From: Shinella pollutisoli
GTDB lineage: Bacteria > Pseudomonadota > Alphaproteobacteria > Rhizobiales > Rhizobiaceae
Direction: 5' to 3'
Assembly (NCBI RefSeq): GCF_024609765.1
Contig: NZ_JANFDG010000009.1
Coordinates: 1-64,000, forward strand
Length of the DNA stretch: 64,000 nucleotides
How positions within the stretch are numbered: position 1 is the first letter of the stretch; each line of letters opens with the position of its first letter. The notes under the pieces are model-generated. The model had not been told where the DNA came from. It worked only from the letters and a program-made list of their open reading frames with translations, and made no database searches. Below are positions 36,410 through 46,474 of this stretch, piece after piece. The translations under genes were made by a program, and so were the position numbers.

Positions 36410-36672
36410 AGCTCGGCGTCCCGGCCCCGGTCGGTCTCCCGGGTGAGATCCAGACCGTCCAGATGCAGCTGCTCCATGAAGGCGACGAAGGGCTTCTCCG
36501 GCTCGCGGCGCGTCAGCCGGTCGAACTCCTCCGCACTGACGACCACCACCGCGTCGCGCCCGCGCACGGTGACGCGCTGCGGACCCTCGGCGCGGGCGCT
36601 GCGCACGACTTCGCTGAGGCGCGCCTTGGCGTCCTCCAGCTTCCAGCGTCCCTTTTGCACCGTCGTCGCCAT
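36406..36672 (-). CDS. Phd/YefM-family antitoxin
   Basis: The protein has 88 residues from ATG 36672; an ATG three codons upstream (36681) is equally open. The N-terminal part WKLEDAKARLSEVVRSA, then RVTVRGRDAVVVVSAEEFDRL, is the Phd/YefM DNA-binding fold. The C-terminal tail would wrap the toxin. It is coupled to the PIN toxin by an ATGA overlap. Two abutting 8-base repeats upstream may be the operator. Confidence 0.86.
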   Translation of the reverse strand: MATTVQKGRWKLEDAKARLSEVVRSARAEGPQRVTVRGRDAVVVVSAEEFDRLTRREPEKPFVAFMEQLHLDGLDLTRETDRGRDAEL

Positions 36673-36688
36673 CGCACCCATCCCGAAC

Positions 36689-36704
36689 TGGTCAGATGGT
36701 CAGA
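36689..36704 (-). promoter_or_regulatory. Abutting direct repeats before the Phd/PIN module
   Basis: TGGTCAGA occurs twice head to tail on the + strand, 8 to 17 bases upstream of the possible antitoxin starts. Such short repeats often serve as Phd-type operators; this is an inference from position. Confidence 0.35.
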
Positions 36705-36737
36705 ATAGCAGGCCCGGGCCGCCTGCGCCAGTTCCGC

Positions 36738-39695
36738 TCACACCTTGACCGTCGCCTGGAAGATCTTGCGGACCGCCTTCGATATCCGGCGGATCTCGGC
36801 CTCCAGCGTGCGCAGGTCCGGGCAGTCGCCGGCGCGGCAGACGCGGTCGACGAGGCCGGCGGGGGCTTCCTTCGGATCGAAGCCGCCGTCGATGCAGAGG
36901 CGGACGATCTGCGAGATCTCCGTATAAAGGGTGAGCGCCTTCATGACCGTGTCGAGGTCGTTCGGGTCCATCATCGCGGGGCCGAGGACGGCGAGCGCAT
37001 CGCCGGTCGGCATCGCCCCGTCCGGCTGCGCCACGCCGCGCGCGGGGGCGGCAAGCGCCAGGAACTGGGCGATGAACTCGATGTCGATCAGGCCGCCCGG
37101 GATCAGCTTCAGGTCCCAGATGTCCTTCGGCGGCTTCTCCTTGTCGATGAGCGCGCGCATCTCGGCGACGTCCTTCGCCACCTTGCCGGGGTCGCGCCGC
37201 TTGCCGAGCACCTCGCGGAAGATCGCCCCGGCCTCCGCGACGAGGCTTTCGTCGCCGCAGACGAGGCGGGCGCGGGTGAGTGCCATGTGCTCCCAGGTCC
37301 AGGCCTCCTCCGCCTGGTACTTGGCGAAGGCGTTGATGCGGGTGGCGACCGGGCCCTTGTTGCCGGAGGGCCTCAGCCGCATGTCGACCTCGTAGAGCAC
37401 GCCCTCCGCCGTCGGCGCCGAAAGGGCGGCGATCAGCCGCTGGGTGATGCGGGTGAAGTAGCGCACCATGTCGAGGGGCTTCGCCCCGTCCGATTCCAGC
37501 GCGTCGCTGTCGTGGTCGTAGAGCAGGATCAGGTCGATGTCGGAGCCGGCCGTCAGCTCGAAGCTGCCGAGCTTGCCCATGCCGACGAGCGCCACCCGGC
37601 CTCCGGGGAATTTTCCGTGCGCCGCCTCGATCTCGGCGAGCACCGCGGTCAGCGCCGCCTCGACGATGAGGCCGGCGACGTGGGTGAAGGCACGCGCCGC
37701 CTGCTTTCCGGTGATCGCCCCGGTCAAGAGCCGGATGCCGATGAGGAAGCGCTGCTCGGCGGCGATGATGCGCAGCCGGTCGAGGATCTCCTCGTAATGG
37801 TGCGCGCCGGAGAGGAAGCCCTCGATGCGCTCGGAGAGATAGGCGCGCGTCGGCAGTTCCGCGAGCAGGCCCGGATCGAGCATGCCGTCGAAGACGTGGG
37901 GCTTGGCCGCGATCACCTCGGCAAGCCGCGGCGCCGAGGACATGATATCGACGATGAGGGAGAGCAGCGCCGGATTGTTGCCGAGCAGCGAGAAGAGCTG
38001 GATGCCCGCCGGCAGGCCGGAGATGAAGCTGTCGAAGCGGAGCAGCGCCTCATCCGCCCGCGTGCTCTCGCCGAAGACGCGGAGCAGCTCGGGCGTCAGC
38101 TCGGTCAGCCGCTCGCGCGCCTCCACCGACTGCGTGGCGCGGTAGCGGCCGTAATGCCAGGTGCGGATGGTGCGGGAGATGTCGGCCGGCCGCTCGAAGC
38201 CGAGACGCTTCAGCGTGTCGAGCGTATCGGGATCGTCCTTCTGGCCGGTGAAGACGAGGTTGCCGGTCTCCGTGGAAAGCTTCGCCTCCTGCTCGAACAG
38301 CGCCGCATAGCGCCGCTCGACGGTCTTCAGCACCGCGACCAGCCGGGCGGAGAAGGCGGCGGTATCCTCGAAGCCCGCCATGAAGGCGATGCGCTTCAGC
38401 TCGGCCTCGGTCTCCGGCAGCACATGGGTCTGCTCGTCGCGCACCATCTGGATGCGGTGCTCGACGTCGCGCAGGAACCAGTAGGCCTCGACGAGCTCCC
38501 CGCAGGTCGCCGCGTCGATCCAGTTGGCCTTCGCCAGCGCCTCCAGCATCGGCTCGGTCGCCTTGAGGCGCAAGGCCGGCACGCGGCCGCCGGCGATCAG
38601 CTGCTGCGTCTGCACGAAGAACTCGATCTCGCGGATGCCGCCGCGGCCGAGCTTGACGTTGTGGCCCTTGACGGCGATCTCGCCGTGGCCCTTGTGGACA
38701 TGGATCTGCCGCTTGATCGAATGGATGTCGGCGATCGCCGCATAGTCGAGATATTTTCGGAAGACGAAGGGGGTGAGCTCCTTGAGGAAGGCCTCGCCCG
38801 CTTTCAGGTCGCCGGCCACGGGACGCGCCTTGATGAAGGCCGCGCGCTCCCAGTTCTGCCCCCTGCCCTCGTAATAGAGCATGGCCGAATCGACGGTGAT
38901 GGCGAGCGGGGTGGCGCCCGGATCGGGCCTGAGGCGCAGGTCGGTGCGGAAGACGTAGCCGTCCGCGGTGCGCTCCTGCATGATGCGGATGAGGCGGCGC
39001 ACGATGCGGGCGAAGGTGTCGACGCCCTCGCTCGGGTCGGCGAGGATGCCGGCCAGCGGATCGAAGAAGACGACGAGGTCGATGTCGGAGGAATAGTTGA
39101 GCTCGAAAGCGCCGAGCTTGCCCATGCCGAGCACGACGAGGCCGGATTTCTCCGAAGGCCGTGCCGGATCGCCAAGCTTCAGCTTGCCGCTCTCGTGCGC
39201 GGAAAGCAGCAGGTGGTCGACGGCGGCGGAGACGGCGGCCTGCGCGAGGTCGGAGAGGAGCGCCGTCGTCAGCCGCGCGTCGATGAGCCGGGCGAGGTCG
39301 GCGAGCGCCACGAGGAAGGCGACCTCGCGCTTGGCGAGACGCAGCCGCGTCATCACCTGCGCCTCGCTCGTCTCGGCGCCGTTTTCCGCCGGATCCCAGG
39401 CCGCGCGCGCGCCGGCGATCGCCGCCTCGACCGCCGGCAGCACCGGCCCTTCCAGGGCGCGGACGATCAGGCCGGGATCGATGCGGGCGGTGTCGCGCAG
39501 ATAGGGCGAGAGCGAGAGCGCGGCGACGAGGAAATCCCGGACCGGCCCTTCCGAAGCGTGAAGTGCTGCGATCTCCGGATGGTCGCGGCCCCAGTCCCTG
39601 AGGTCGGCGAGGACCGACTTCGCCTCCGCCTGGCTGAGCGGCCGGATCGGCGAGGCCGAAAGATCGGAAAACCGCGTCAATTCCGTCGCACCCAT
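36738..39695 (-). CDS. glnE: Bifunctional glutamine synthetase adenylyltransferase/adenylyl-removing enzyme
   Basis: The protein has 985 residues from ATG 39695, with GGAGGCGG upstream. The N-terminal domain removes AMP from glutamine synthetase (motif SSDIDLVVFF) and the C-terminal domain adds it (motif AGSDIDLILLYD). Both are nucleotidyltransferase folds with intact G/SxDxD acidic residues, so both activities should be present. It would adjust nitrogen assimilation in response to PII. Only a RIME and a short gap separate it from the upstream kinase gene on the same strand. Confidence 0.97.
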   Translation of the reverse strand: MGATELTRFSDLSASPIRPLSQAEAKSVLADLRDWGRDHPEIAALHASEGPVRDFLVAALSLSPYLRDTARIDPGLIVRALEGPVLPAVEAAIAGARAAWDPAENGAETSEAQVMTRLRLAKREVAFLVALADLARLIDARLTTALLSDLAQAAVSAAVDHLLLSAHESGKLKLGDPARPSEKSGLVVLGMGKLGAFELNYSSDIDLVVFFDPLAGILADPSEGVDTFARIVRRLIRIMQERTADGYVFRTDLRLRPDPGATPLAITVDSAMLYYEGRGQNWERAAFIKARPVAGDLKAGEAFLKELTPFVFRKYLDYAAIADIHSIKRQIHVHKGHGEIAVKGHNVKLGRGGIREIEFFVQTQQLIAGGRVPALRLKATEPMLEALAKANWIDAATCGELVEAYWFLRDVEHRIQMVRDEQTHVLPETEAELKRIAFMAGFEDTAAFSARLVAVLKTVERRYAALFEQEAKLSTETGNLVFTGQKDDPDTLDTLKRLGFERPADISRTIRTWHYGRYRATQSVEARERLTELTPELLRVFGESTRADEALLRFDSFISGLPAGIQLFSLLGNNPALLSLIVDIMSSAPRLAEVIAAKPHVFDGMLDPGLLAELPTRAYLSERIEGFLSGAHHYEEILDRLRIIAAEQRFLIGIRLLTGAITGKQAARAFTHVAGLIVEAALTAVLAEIEAAHGKFPGGRVALVGMGKLGSFELTAGSDIDLILLYDHDSDALESDGAKPLDMVRYFTRITQRLIAALSAPTAEGVLYEVDMRLRPSGNKGPVATRINAFAKYQAEEAWTWEHMALTRARLVCGDESLVAEAGAIFREVLGKRRDPGKVAKDVAEMRALIDKEKPPKDIWDLKLIPGGLIDIEFIAQFLALAAPARGVAQPDGAMPTGDALAVLGPAMMDPNDLDTVMKALTLYTEISQIVRLCIDGGFDPKEAPAGLVDRVCRAGDCPDLRTLEAEIRRISKAVRKIFQATVKV

Positions 39696-39739
39696 GCCGC
39701 CTCCACCCGTGATCCCTGTAGGAGAGGCCGCCGCCGCCG

Positions 39740-39853
39740 TCCCCTTCTCCCCACCGGGGAGAAGGTGGCCCGTAGGGCCGGATGAGGGGGCTTCGCGCGC
39801 GATGTGTCCCCCCTCATCCCGCTGCCGCGACCTCTCCCCGTCGGGGAGAAGGA
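39740..39853. repeat. Full-length RIME-type repeat
   Basis: Two palindromes of the family sit around cggatgagggggc and ccctcatcccgctgccgcga. It occupies the gap between the sensor kinase stop and the glnE start and so would be transcribed if these genes were cotranscribed. Confidence 0.88.
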
Positions 39854-39919
39854 GCAAGGCGCACCCTCGTCATGCCATAGGCGATCGTTTCCTCTGCCGA
39901 ACGATAGCGAAAGCTCTTA

Positions 39920-41341
39920 TCAGCCCGGGCGGGCGGGGAAAACCATCCTGACCGTCAGCCCCCGATTGTTTTCCCGCTCCGGATGGGTCGCGTCGAGCTC
40001 CAGATGGCCGCCGTGCATCTCCATCACCGCCCCGGCGAGCGACAGGCCGAGCCCGGTGCCGGGCTTGGAGCGGCTCTCGTCGAGGCGCACGAAGCGCTTC
40101 ACCACGTCGTCGCGCTTGTCCTCCGGCACGCCCGGCCCGCTGTCGGCGACCGACAGCACGACATCGCCGCCGTGCCGGGCAAGCGTCACACGGATGTCCG
40201 GCTCGCCGCTTCCCTCGGCATATTTGATCGCATTGTCGATGAGGTTGCCGAGCGCCTGGCCGACGAGCTCGCGGTTGCCCTTGATCTCGACGCCCGCATC
40301 GACTGTACCGGCGAGGCGCAGCCCGCAATCCTCCGCTACCGGCTCGTAGAGCTCGATGCTGTCGCGGGCGATGCCGGAGAGGTCGATGGCGCGCATCTCC
40401 GCCGGCGCCTGCCCCGCCTCGACGCGGGAGATCATCAGGAGCGCGTTGAAGGTGCGGATGAGCTGGTCGGATTCGCCGATCACCTCCTCCAGCGCCGCGC
40501 GGTAGTCGGCAGCCGCCCCGTCGCCGGCCAGCGCCGCCTCCGCCTTGTTGCGCAGCCGCGTCAGCGGCGTCTTCAGGTCGTGAGCGATGTTGTCGGAGAC
40601 CTGCTTCAGCCCCTCGTCGAGCTTCTCGATGCGCCCCAGCATGGTGTTGAGCGATTCGGAGAGCCGGTCGAACTCGTCGCCGGAGCCGCTGGTCGGCAGG
40701 CGCTGCGAGAGGTCGCCGGCCATGATCGCCTGGCTCGCCCCCGACATGCGGTCCATGCGCTTGAGCGCGTTGCGGCCGATCAGGTACCAGATCGCGAGCG
40801 CCCCCGCCCCCATCACGCCGAGCGCCACCATGAGGGCCTGGCGCACCAGCACGCGAAAATGCTCCGGCTCGCCGAGGTCGCGGCCGACGAGAACGCGCAG
40901 CCCGTTCGACAGGAGGACGATCTGGGCGCGCGCCATGTGCCGGTCGCGCGCGTCCTCCTCCTGGAAGCGCTGGTAGCGGAAGGGGGTCTCGGTCCAGCCC
41001 TCGCTGTCGAGCACGCCGGGCTGGAGCGACAGCACGTTGCCGGCGAGCACCTCGCCGGTCGGGCTGGCGATGATGTAGAGGTTGGCGCCCGGCTGGCGCG
41101 AGCGGCGCTCCAGCGTGCGGAGCAGGCCGTTCATGCCGTTATTGTCGAAGACGGCCTCGATCTCGGCCGTCTCCGCCGCCACGGCGTCGCGCATCTGCTG
41201 CTCCAGCAGGCTTTCCGACATGGAGGTGACGTAGAAGACGAGGAAGGCCGCGCAGACGGCGAAGAGCAGCAGATAGAGCGCCGAGAGGCGGACCGCCGTC
41301 GTGCGGTAGAGCGCGGTCAGTCGGCCGAGGAGCCTCACCAT
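39920..41341 (-). CDS. HAMP-domain sensor histidine kinase
   Basis: The protein has 473 residues. Helices at about 20-38 and 167-188 enclose a periplasmic loop. A HAMP domain (about 189-242) precedes HisKA with H254 in NIAHDLKTPLTRL. HATPase motifs are NLIDNAIKYAE, DSGPGVPEDKRD and GTGLGLSLAG. It is encoded three bases after the response regulator, so it is translationally coupled and forms its partner. The stimulus is unknown; the DegP protease gene upstream hints at envelope stress. Confidence 0.9.
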   Translation of the reverse strand: MVRLLGRLTALYRTTAVRLSALYLLLFAVCAAFLVFYVTSMSESLLEQQMRDAVAAETAEIEAVFDNNGMNGLLRTLERRSRQPGANLYIIASPTGEVLAGNVLSLQPGVLDSEGWTETPFRYQRFQEEDARDRHMARAQIVLLSNGLRVLVGRDLGEPEHFRVLVRQALMVALGVMGAGALAIWYLIGRNALKRMDRMSGASQAIMAGDLSQRLPTSGSGDEFDRLSESLNTMLGRIEKLDEGLKQVSDNIAHDLKTPLTRLRNKAEAALAGDGAAADYRAALEEVIGESDQLIRTFNALLMISRVEAGQAPAEMRAIDLSGIARDSIELYEPVAEDCGLRLAGTVDAGVEIKGNRELVGQALGNLIDNAIKYAEGSGEPDIRVTLARHGGDVVLSVADSGPGVPEDKRDDVVKRFVRLDESRSKPGTGLGLSLAGAVMEMHGGHLELDATHPERENNRGLTVRMVFPARPG

Positions 41342-41344
41342 CGA

Positions 41345-42028
41345 TCAGCCCGCCGCCTCGTCCTTCATCATGTATCCGGCGCCGCGCACGGTGCGCAGCA
41401 GCGGCTGGTCGAAATCCTTCTCGATCTTCGAGCGCAGCCGCGAGACGTGGACGTCGATGACGTTGGTCTGCGGGTCGAAATGATAGTCCCAGACGTTTTC
41501 CAGCAGCATGGTGCGCGTCACCACCTGCCCGGCGTTCTTCATCAGGTATTCGAGCAGGCGGAACTCGCGCGGCTGCAGCAATATTTCCTTGCCGGCGCGC
41601 CTGACGGTGTGGGAGAGCCGGTCGAGCTCCAGGTCGCCGACGCGGTAGACCATGTCCTGCTCCGGCGTGCCCTTGCGCCGGCCGAGCACCTCGACGCGCG
41701 CGAGAAGCTCGCTGAAGGCATAGGGCTTCGGCAGGTAGTCGTCGCCGCCGGCGCGAAGGCCCGTGACGCGGTCGTCGACCTGCCCGAGCGCCGAGAGGAT
41801 GAGGACCGGCGTGTGGATGTTGCGCCGGCGCAGTTCCGAGATCAGCGACAGGCCGTCGCGGCGCGGCAGCATGCGGTCGACCACCAGCACGTCGTAGGTG
41901 TTCTCGGTGGCGAGGAAGAGCCCGCTCTCGCCGTCGCTCGCATGGTCGAGCACGATGCCCGCCTCGCGGAACGCCTTCGCGAGATAGGCCGCGGCTTCGA
42001 GATCGTCTTCGACAATCAGTATCTTCAT
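41345..42028 (-). CDS. OmpR-family response regulator
   Basis: The protein has 227 residues. The receiver domain has the acidic pair at positions 8-9, phospho-acceptor Asp51 in VVDRMLP and the conserved Lys in YLPKPYAF. The winged-helix DNA-binding domain covers about 130-222 (LQPREFRLLEYLMKNAG, then VIDVHVSRLRSKI and GAGYMM). It is the partner of the kinase that follows. The order degP-regulator-kinase-glnE matches what I recall of the Sinorhizobium chromosome. Confidence 0.93.
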   Translation of the reverse strand: MKILIVEDDLEAAAYLAKAFREAGIVLDHASDGESGLFLATENTYDVLVVDRMLPRRDGLSLISELRRRNIHTPVLILSALGQVDDRVTGLRAGGDDYLPKPYAFSELLARVEVLGRRKGTPEQDMVYRVGDLELDRLSHTVRRAGKEILLQPREFRLLEYLMKNAGQVVTRTMLLENVWDYHFDPQTNVIDVHVSRLRSKIEKDFDQPLLRTVRGAGYMMKDEAAG

Positions 42029-42067
42029 GGTCTCGACCCTAGCGCATGGGGGACGGACTGGAAAAGA

Positions 42068-42183
42068 CCCCTCATCCCCCTGCCGGGACCTCTCCCCGCA
42101 AGCGGGGAGAAGGAGGAAAACGGTGAGCCCATCCTTCCTCGCCCCGTTTACGGGGAGAGGATGCCGGCAGGCAGGTGAGGGGC
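42068..42183. repeat. Full-length RIME-type repeat
   Basis: Two palindromes lie between degP and the response regulator, framed by cccctcatccccctgccggg and gccggcaggcaggtgaggggc. The rest of the gap is short. Confidence 0.88.
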
Positions 42184-42247
42184 AAAAGCCCGAGACGCCA
42201 ACGCCGCGGGATCATCAGACCCCGCGGCGCCCATTTCATATCACCGG

Positions 42248-43816
42248 TCAGCCCTGGTCGATCGGCAGGGCCAGGAAGCGGCTGCCGTCGTTGGTCTCGA
42301 CCTGGAACAGCGCCTTGGAGCGGCCGTCCTTGCGGGCGTTGTTGATGATCTTCACCACGTCGTCGGCCGACTTGACGGCCTGGTTGTTGACCGACGTGAT
42401 GCGGTCGCCGGCCTTGAGGCCGCGGTCGCTGGCGTCGGACTCGGGATCGACCTCGGCCACCGTCAGGCCGTCGTCGGAGGGCGTCACGACGATTCCGAGG
42501 TCGGCGAGCGCCTGCTCGCTGCTCTCGCTCCCGGGTGCCGCCTGCTCCTCGCCGGTCGCGGCCTGGATCTGCTCGCCCTCGAGCGTGCCGATCTCGACCT
42601 GGAGGTTCTCGGACTTGCCGTCGCGCCAGACCGAGACGTCGACCTTGGTGCCGGGCGCGATGGCGCCGACGCGGCGGGCGAGGTCGCGCGGGTCCTTGAC
42701 GGGCTCGCCGTCGAGCGCGGTGATCACGTCGCCCTTCTTGATGCCGGCCTTGGCGCCGGGCGAGTCGGCCTGCGGCTCGACCACCAGGGCGCCGGCGGCA
42801 TCCGCCAGGCCGAGCGAATCGGCGATGTCGCGGCTCACCGGCTGGATCTGCACGCCGAGCCAGCCGCGGTCGACCTTGCCGTCCTTCATCAGGTCGGCGA
42901 CGACGCCCTTGGCGACGGAAGCCGGGATGGCGAAGGCGATGCCGACATTGCCGCCCGAGGGCGAGAAGATCGCCGTGTTGATGCCGACGACCTGGCCTTC
43001 GAGGTTGAAGGTCGGGCCGCCCGAGTTGCCGCGGTTCACGGCGGCGTCCACCTGCAGGTAGTCGTCATAGGGGCCGGAGCCGATGTCGCGGCCGCGCGCG
43101 GAGATGATGCCGGCCGTCACCGTGCCGCCGAGGCCGAACGGGTTGCCGACGGCCACCACCCAGTCGCCGACGCGGATCTTGCTGTCGTCGGCGAAGTCGA
43201 CATAGGTGAACTTGCGCTCGTCCTTCTCGTCGACCTTCAGCACGGCGAGGTCGGTGCGGCTGTCCTTGCCGACGAGCTTGGCGTCAAGCTCCGTGCCGTC
43301 GTTCATGACGATGGTGAAGGCCGTGCCGTCGTTGACGACGTGGTTGTTGGTGACGATGTAGCCGTCCTCGGAGATGAAGAAGCCGGAGCCCTGCGAGGTC
43401 GGGCGCAGATGGCCCTTGCGGCCGCGCCGGTCGCCGCGATCGCCGAAGCGGCGGCCACGGTCGCGGTCGCCGTGGAATTCGTCGGGACCGCCGAACTCGC
43501 GGAAGAAGCGCTTCAGCGGATGGTCGTCCGGCAGGTCCTCGAAGCCGCGGCCGCCGAAGTTGAAGCTGAAGCCGCTCTCGTCGCGGGCGGGCTTGGCCTC
43601 GGACTGCACGCGGACGGAGACGACGGCGGGCGAGACGGCCGCCACGACGTCGGCGAAGCTCGCCACCTGCGGCGCCTGAACCGAAACGGCTTCCGCAAAA
43701 CTGTCGGTCACGCGCGCGGGAATGCCGGTCGCGAGCATCACGGCCGCAAGTCCGGCGACGGTCGTCGTCTTCAATACGGTCTTGAGAGTGGGACGGAATG
43801 CTGGGTTCGTTGACAT
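42248..43816 (-). CDS. degP: DegP/HtrA-family periplasmic serine protease
   Basis: The protein has 522 residues from ATG 43816. A hydrophobic signal segment spans about residues 15-35. The catalytic triad is H159 (NNHVV), D189 (SRTDLAV) and S265 (RGNSGGP). Two PDZ domains follow, the first at about 300-390 and the second at about 430-515. A charged Gly/Arg/Asp-rich loop at 105-140 is long for the family. It degrades or refolds damaged envelope proteins. It sits directly downstream of the cytochrome c maturation genes and upstream of a two-component pair. Confidence 0.95.
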   Translation of the reverse strand: MSTNPAFRPTLKTVLKTTTVAGLAAVMLATGIPARVTDSFAEAVSVQAPQVASFADVVAAVSPAVVSVRVQSEAKPARDESGFSFNFGGRGFEDLPDDHPLKRFFREFGGPDEFHGDRDRGRRFGDRGDRRGRKGHLRPTSQGSGFFISEDGYIVTNNHVVNDGTAFTIVMNDGTELDAKLVGKDSRTDLAVLKVDEKDERKFTYVDFADDSKIRVGDWVVAVGNPFGLGGTVTAGIISARGRDIGSGPYDDYLQVDAAVNRGNSGGPTFNLEGQVVGINTAIFSPSGGNVGIAFAIPASVAKGVVADLMKDGKVDRGWLGVQIQPVSRDIADSLGLADAAGALVVEPQADSPGAKAGIKKGDVITALDGEPVKDPRDLARRVGAIAPGTKVDVSVWRDGKSENLQVEIGTLEGEQIQAATGEEQAAPGSESSEQALADLGIVVTPSDDGLTVAEVDPESDASDRGLKAGDRITSVNNQAVKSADDVVKIINNARKDGRSKALFQVETNDGSRFLALPIDQG

Positions 43817-43930
43817 CCTTGGCACCTTTTTCGTTGCGCGATGGCCGCGTCCGGCGGCCGATGGCCAAGAGATAGGACGGCGCACCTTACCGTGCACTGT
43901 CTGCGTCATGAATTTTTGGTAATGTTGAAT

Positions 43931-44042
43931 GCGCGAATAGCGAATAGCGAATAGTGAATGGAGGCAGCGGCATCTTTTCCCTATTCCCTATTCCCTATTC
44001 CCTATTCCCTATTCCCTATTCCCTATTCGCTATTCGCTATTC
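43931..44042. repeat. Second pair of inverted heptamer arrays
   Basis: Three GCGAATA-type heptamers (from 43931) are followed after about 25 bases by some seven CCCTATT heptamers and then CGCTATT copies to 44042. As at 8383-8491, arms of opposite sense flank a short spacer, and the array forms the 3' end of a gene, here ccmH, whose stop and last codon lie inside it. Confidence 0.8.
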
Positions 44043-44492
44043 GCCCATCAATCTCTCCAGCTCCGCCTTCTCGGCGTCCGAAAGCGGCGTGCCGGTCGCC
44101 GCTCCCGCGCGGCGGCGCACGAAGAGCACCATGGCGACGGTCCCGGCCAGGAAGAGGATCGCCGGCGCGCCCCACAGCAGCAGCGTCTCGCCGCGCAGCC
44201 GCGGCTTCAGGAGCACGAACTCGCCGTAGCGCGAGACGACATAGTCGATCACCGCCTCGTCGCTGTCGCCGTTCTTCAGCCGCTCGCGCACGAGGAGGCG
44301 GAGGTCGCGGGCAAGCTCGGCGTTGGAATCGTCGATCGACTGGTTCTGGCAGACCATGCAGCGCAGCTCGGCGGAGAGCGCGCGGGCGCGCGCCTCCAGC
44401 GCCGGGTCGTCCAGCACCTCGTCCGGATTGACGGCGAAGGCGGGCGAGGCCGCCAGCACGAGGAGAAGGACGGCGACGAGGCGGCGCATCAT
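44037..44492 (-). CDS. ccmH: Cytochrome c-type biogenesis protein CcmH (CycL)
   Basis: The protein has 151 residues with a signal peptide (about 1-20), the redox motif [10 protein letters not shown] (C45 and C48), and one membrane helix at about 105-126. It keeps apocytochrome c thiols reduced and works with CcmF in haem attachment in the periplasm. The ATG overlaps the ccmF stop. The last codon and stop fall in a heptamer repeat array. Confidence 0.95.
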   Translation of the reverse strand: MMRRLVAVLLLVLAASPAFAVNPDEVLDDPALEARARALSAELRCMVCQNQSIDDSNAELARDLRLLVRERLKNGDSDEAVIDYVVSRYGEFVLLKPRLRGETLLLWGAPAILFLAGTVAMVLFVRRRAGAATGTPLSDAEKAELERLMGE

Positions 44493-46474
44493 TCGGCCGC
44501 CTCCAGCACGGGTCGCACCCGGCGCGCCTTCTGCGGCGCGCCGACGCGGAGCCTGCGGTCGAACAGCGAGATGGCGCCGCCCGCCATCATGATCAGCGCG
44601 CCGAGCCAGATGCAGAGGATCATCGGCTTCCACCAGACGCGCACGACGATGCCGCCGCCGGCGATGGGATCGCCGAGCGAGACGTAGAGCTGGCTGAGCC
44701 CGAAGGTGCGGATGCCGGCTTCCGTCGTCGGCATGCGGCGCGCGGTATAGAGCCGCTTGGAGGACCAGATATCGGTCACCACCACGCCGCCGCGCGCGAC
44801 GGTGAAATGGCCGGACTCCTCGGTATAGTTCGGCCCCTGCCCCTTGCGCATGCCGTCGAAGGTGAGCGTGAAGCCGCCCGATTCCACCTGCATGGTCGGC
44901 TTCATCTCGACGACGTGCTCGGTCTCGAAGGCCGTGACGGAGACGATGCCGATCAGCGTCACGCCGATGCCGATATGGGCGAGCGCCGTGCCGAAGGCCG
45001 AGCCCGGCAGGCCGACGAAGCGGCGGAAGGCGATCGCCGGCGTCACCTTGCCGATGCCGGCGCGCAGCCAGAGATCCGTGAGCGCGCCGGCGATGAGATA
45101 GACGCCGGTGGCGATGCCGAAATAGGCCATGACCGGCCCGCCGTGCTCGATGTAGAGCGCGACCGCCCCTGCCACGAGGCCGATCCCCGCCGCCGCGAAG
45201 AGCCGCTGGCCGGCGGCGAGGATGTCGCCGCGCTTCCAGGCGAGCAGCGGCCCGAAGGGCACCGCGACGAGCAGCGGGATCATCAGCGAGCCGAAGGTGA
45301 GGTTGAAGAAGGGCGCGCCGACGGAGATCTTCTCGCCCGTCAGCGCCTCCAGCACCAGCGGATAGAGCGTGCCGGTGAGCACGGTCGCCGCCGCCGTCGT
45401 CAGGATCAGGTTGTTGAGGACGAGCGCGCCCTCGCGCGAGATCGGCGCGAACAGCCCGCCGGCCTTCAGCGTCGCCGCCCGGAAGGCGAAGAGCGAGAGC
45501 GCGCCGCCGATGAAGAAGACGAGGATGGCGAGGATGAAGACGCCGCGCGTCGGGTCGGTGGCGAAGGCATGCACGGAGGTGAGCACGCCCGAGCGCACGA
45601 GGAAGGTGCCGAGCAGCGACATCGAGAAGGTGAGGATGGCGAGCAGCACCGTCCAGACCTTCAGCGCCTCGCGCTTCTCCATGACGAGGGCGGAGTGCAG
45701 GAGCGCCGTGCCGGCGAGCCAGGGGATGAAGGAGGCGTTCTCCACCGGGTCCCAGAACCACCAGCCGCCCCAGCCGAGCTCGTAGTAGGCCCAGTAGGAG
45801 CCCATGGCGATGCCGGCGGTGAGGAAGCTCCAGGCCGCCAGCGCCCAGGGCCTCACCCAGCGCGCCCAGGCCGCGTCGATGCGCCCGTCGATCAGCGCGG
45901 CGATGGCGAAGGAGAAGCAGACGGAGAAGCCGACATAGCCGAGATAGAGCAGCGGCGGATGGATGGCCAACCCGATGTCCTGCAGCACCGGATTGAGGTC
46001 GCGCCCCTCGGCCGGCGCCGGCGCGAGCCGGACGAACGGATTGGAGGTGAGCAGGATGAACAGCGCGAAGGCCGTCGAGATCAGCCCCTGCACGGCGAGC
46101 ACGTTGGCGCGCAGCCGCTCCGGCAGGTTGGCGCCGAAGGTGGCGACGAGCGCGGAGAAGAAGACGAGGATGAGGAGCCAGAGCATCATCGAGCCCTCGT
46201 GGTTCCCCCAGACGCCGGAGATCTTGTAGATCATGGGCTTCAGCGAATGCGAGTTCTCCCAGACGTTGGCGACGGAGAAGTCCGAGACTACGTAGGCGAA
46301 GGTCAGCACCGAGAAGGAGAACAGCACGAGGAGGAAGCCGGCGAGTGCCGCCGCCGGCGCCACCGCCATCAGCGAGCGGTCGCCGCGGATCGTGCCGGCG
46401 ACCGGCAGCACGAACTGGACGATCGCCGTCGCCAGCGCCAGGACCAGTGCGTAGTGCCCGATTTCGATGATCAT
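44489..46474 (-). CDS. ccmF: Cytochrome c haem lyase subunit CcmF (CycK)
   Basis: The protein has 661 residues and about 15 membrane helices. The Trp-rich haem-handling segment [15 protein letters not shown] is present near residue 235. It takes haem from holo-CcmE and, with CcmH and CcmI, ligates it to apocytochrome c. It overlaps ccmE upstream and ccmH downstream by 4 bases each, so the four genes are translationally coupled. Confidence 0.97.
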   Translation of the reverse strand: MIIEIGHYALVLALATAIVQFVLPVAGTIRGDRSLMAVAPAAALAGFLLVLFSFSVLTFAYVVSDFSVANVWENSHSLKPMIYKISGVWGNHEGSMMLWLLILVFFSALVATFGANLPERLRANVLAVQGLISTAFALFILLTSNPFVRLAPAPAEGRDLNPVLQDIGLAIHPPLLYLGYVGFSVCFSFAIAALIDGRIDAAWARWVRPWALAAWSFLTAGIAMGSYWAYYELGWGGWWFWDPVENASFIPWLAGTALLHSALVMEKREALKVWTVLLAILTFSMSLLGTFLVRSGVLTSVHAFATDPTRGVFILAILVFFIGGALSLFAFRAATLKAGGLFAPISREGALVLNNLILTTAAATVLTGTLYPLVLEALTGEKISVGAPFFNLTFGSLMIPLLVAVPFGPLLAWKRGDILAAGQRLFAAAGIGLVAGAVALYIEHGGPVMAYFGIATGVYLIAGALTDLWLRAGIGKVTPAIAFRRFVGLPGSAFGTALAHIGIGVTLIGIVSVTAFETEHVVEMKPTMQVESGGFTLTFDGMRKGQGPNYTEESGHFTVARGGVVVTDIWSSKRLYTARRMPTTEAGIRTFGLSQLYVSLGDPIAGGGIVVRVWWKPMILCIWLGALIMMAGGAISLFDRRLRVGAPQKARRVRPVLEAAE

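Noticed and set aside
36696-39785. Open frame of about 1030 codons antisense to glnE
   Set aside because: It is a shadow frame rich in Arg, Glu and Ala, with no motif or start context.
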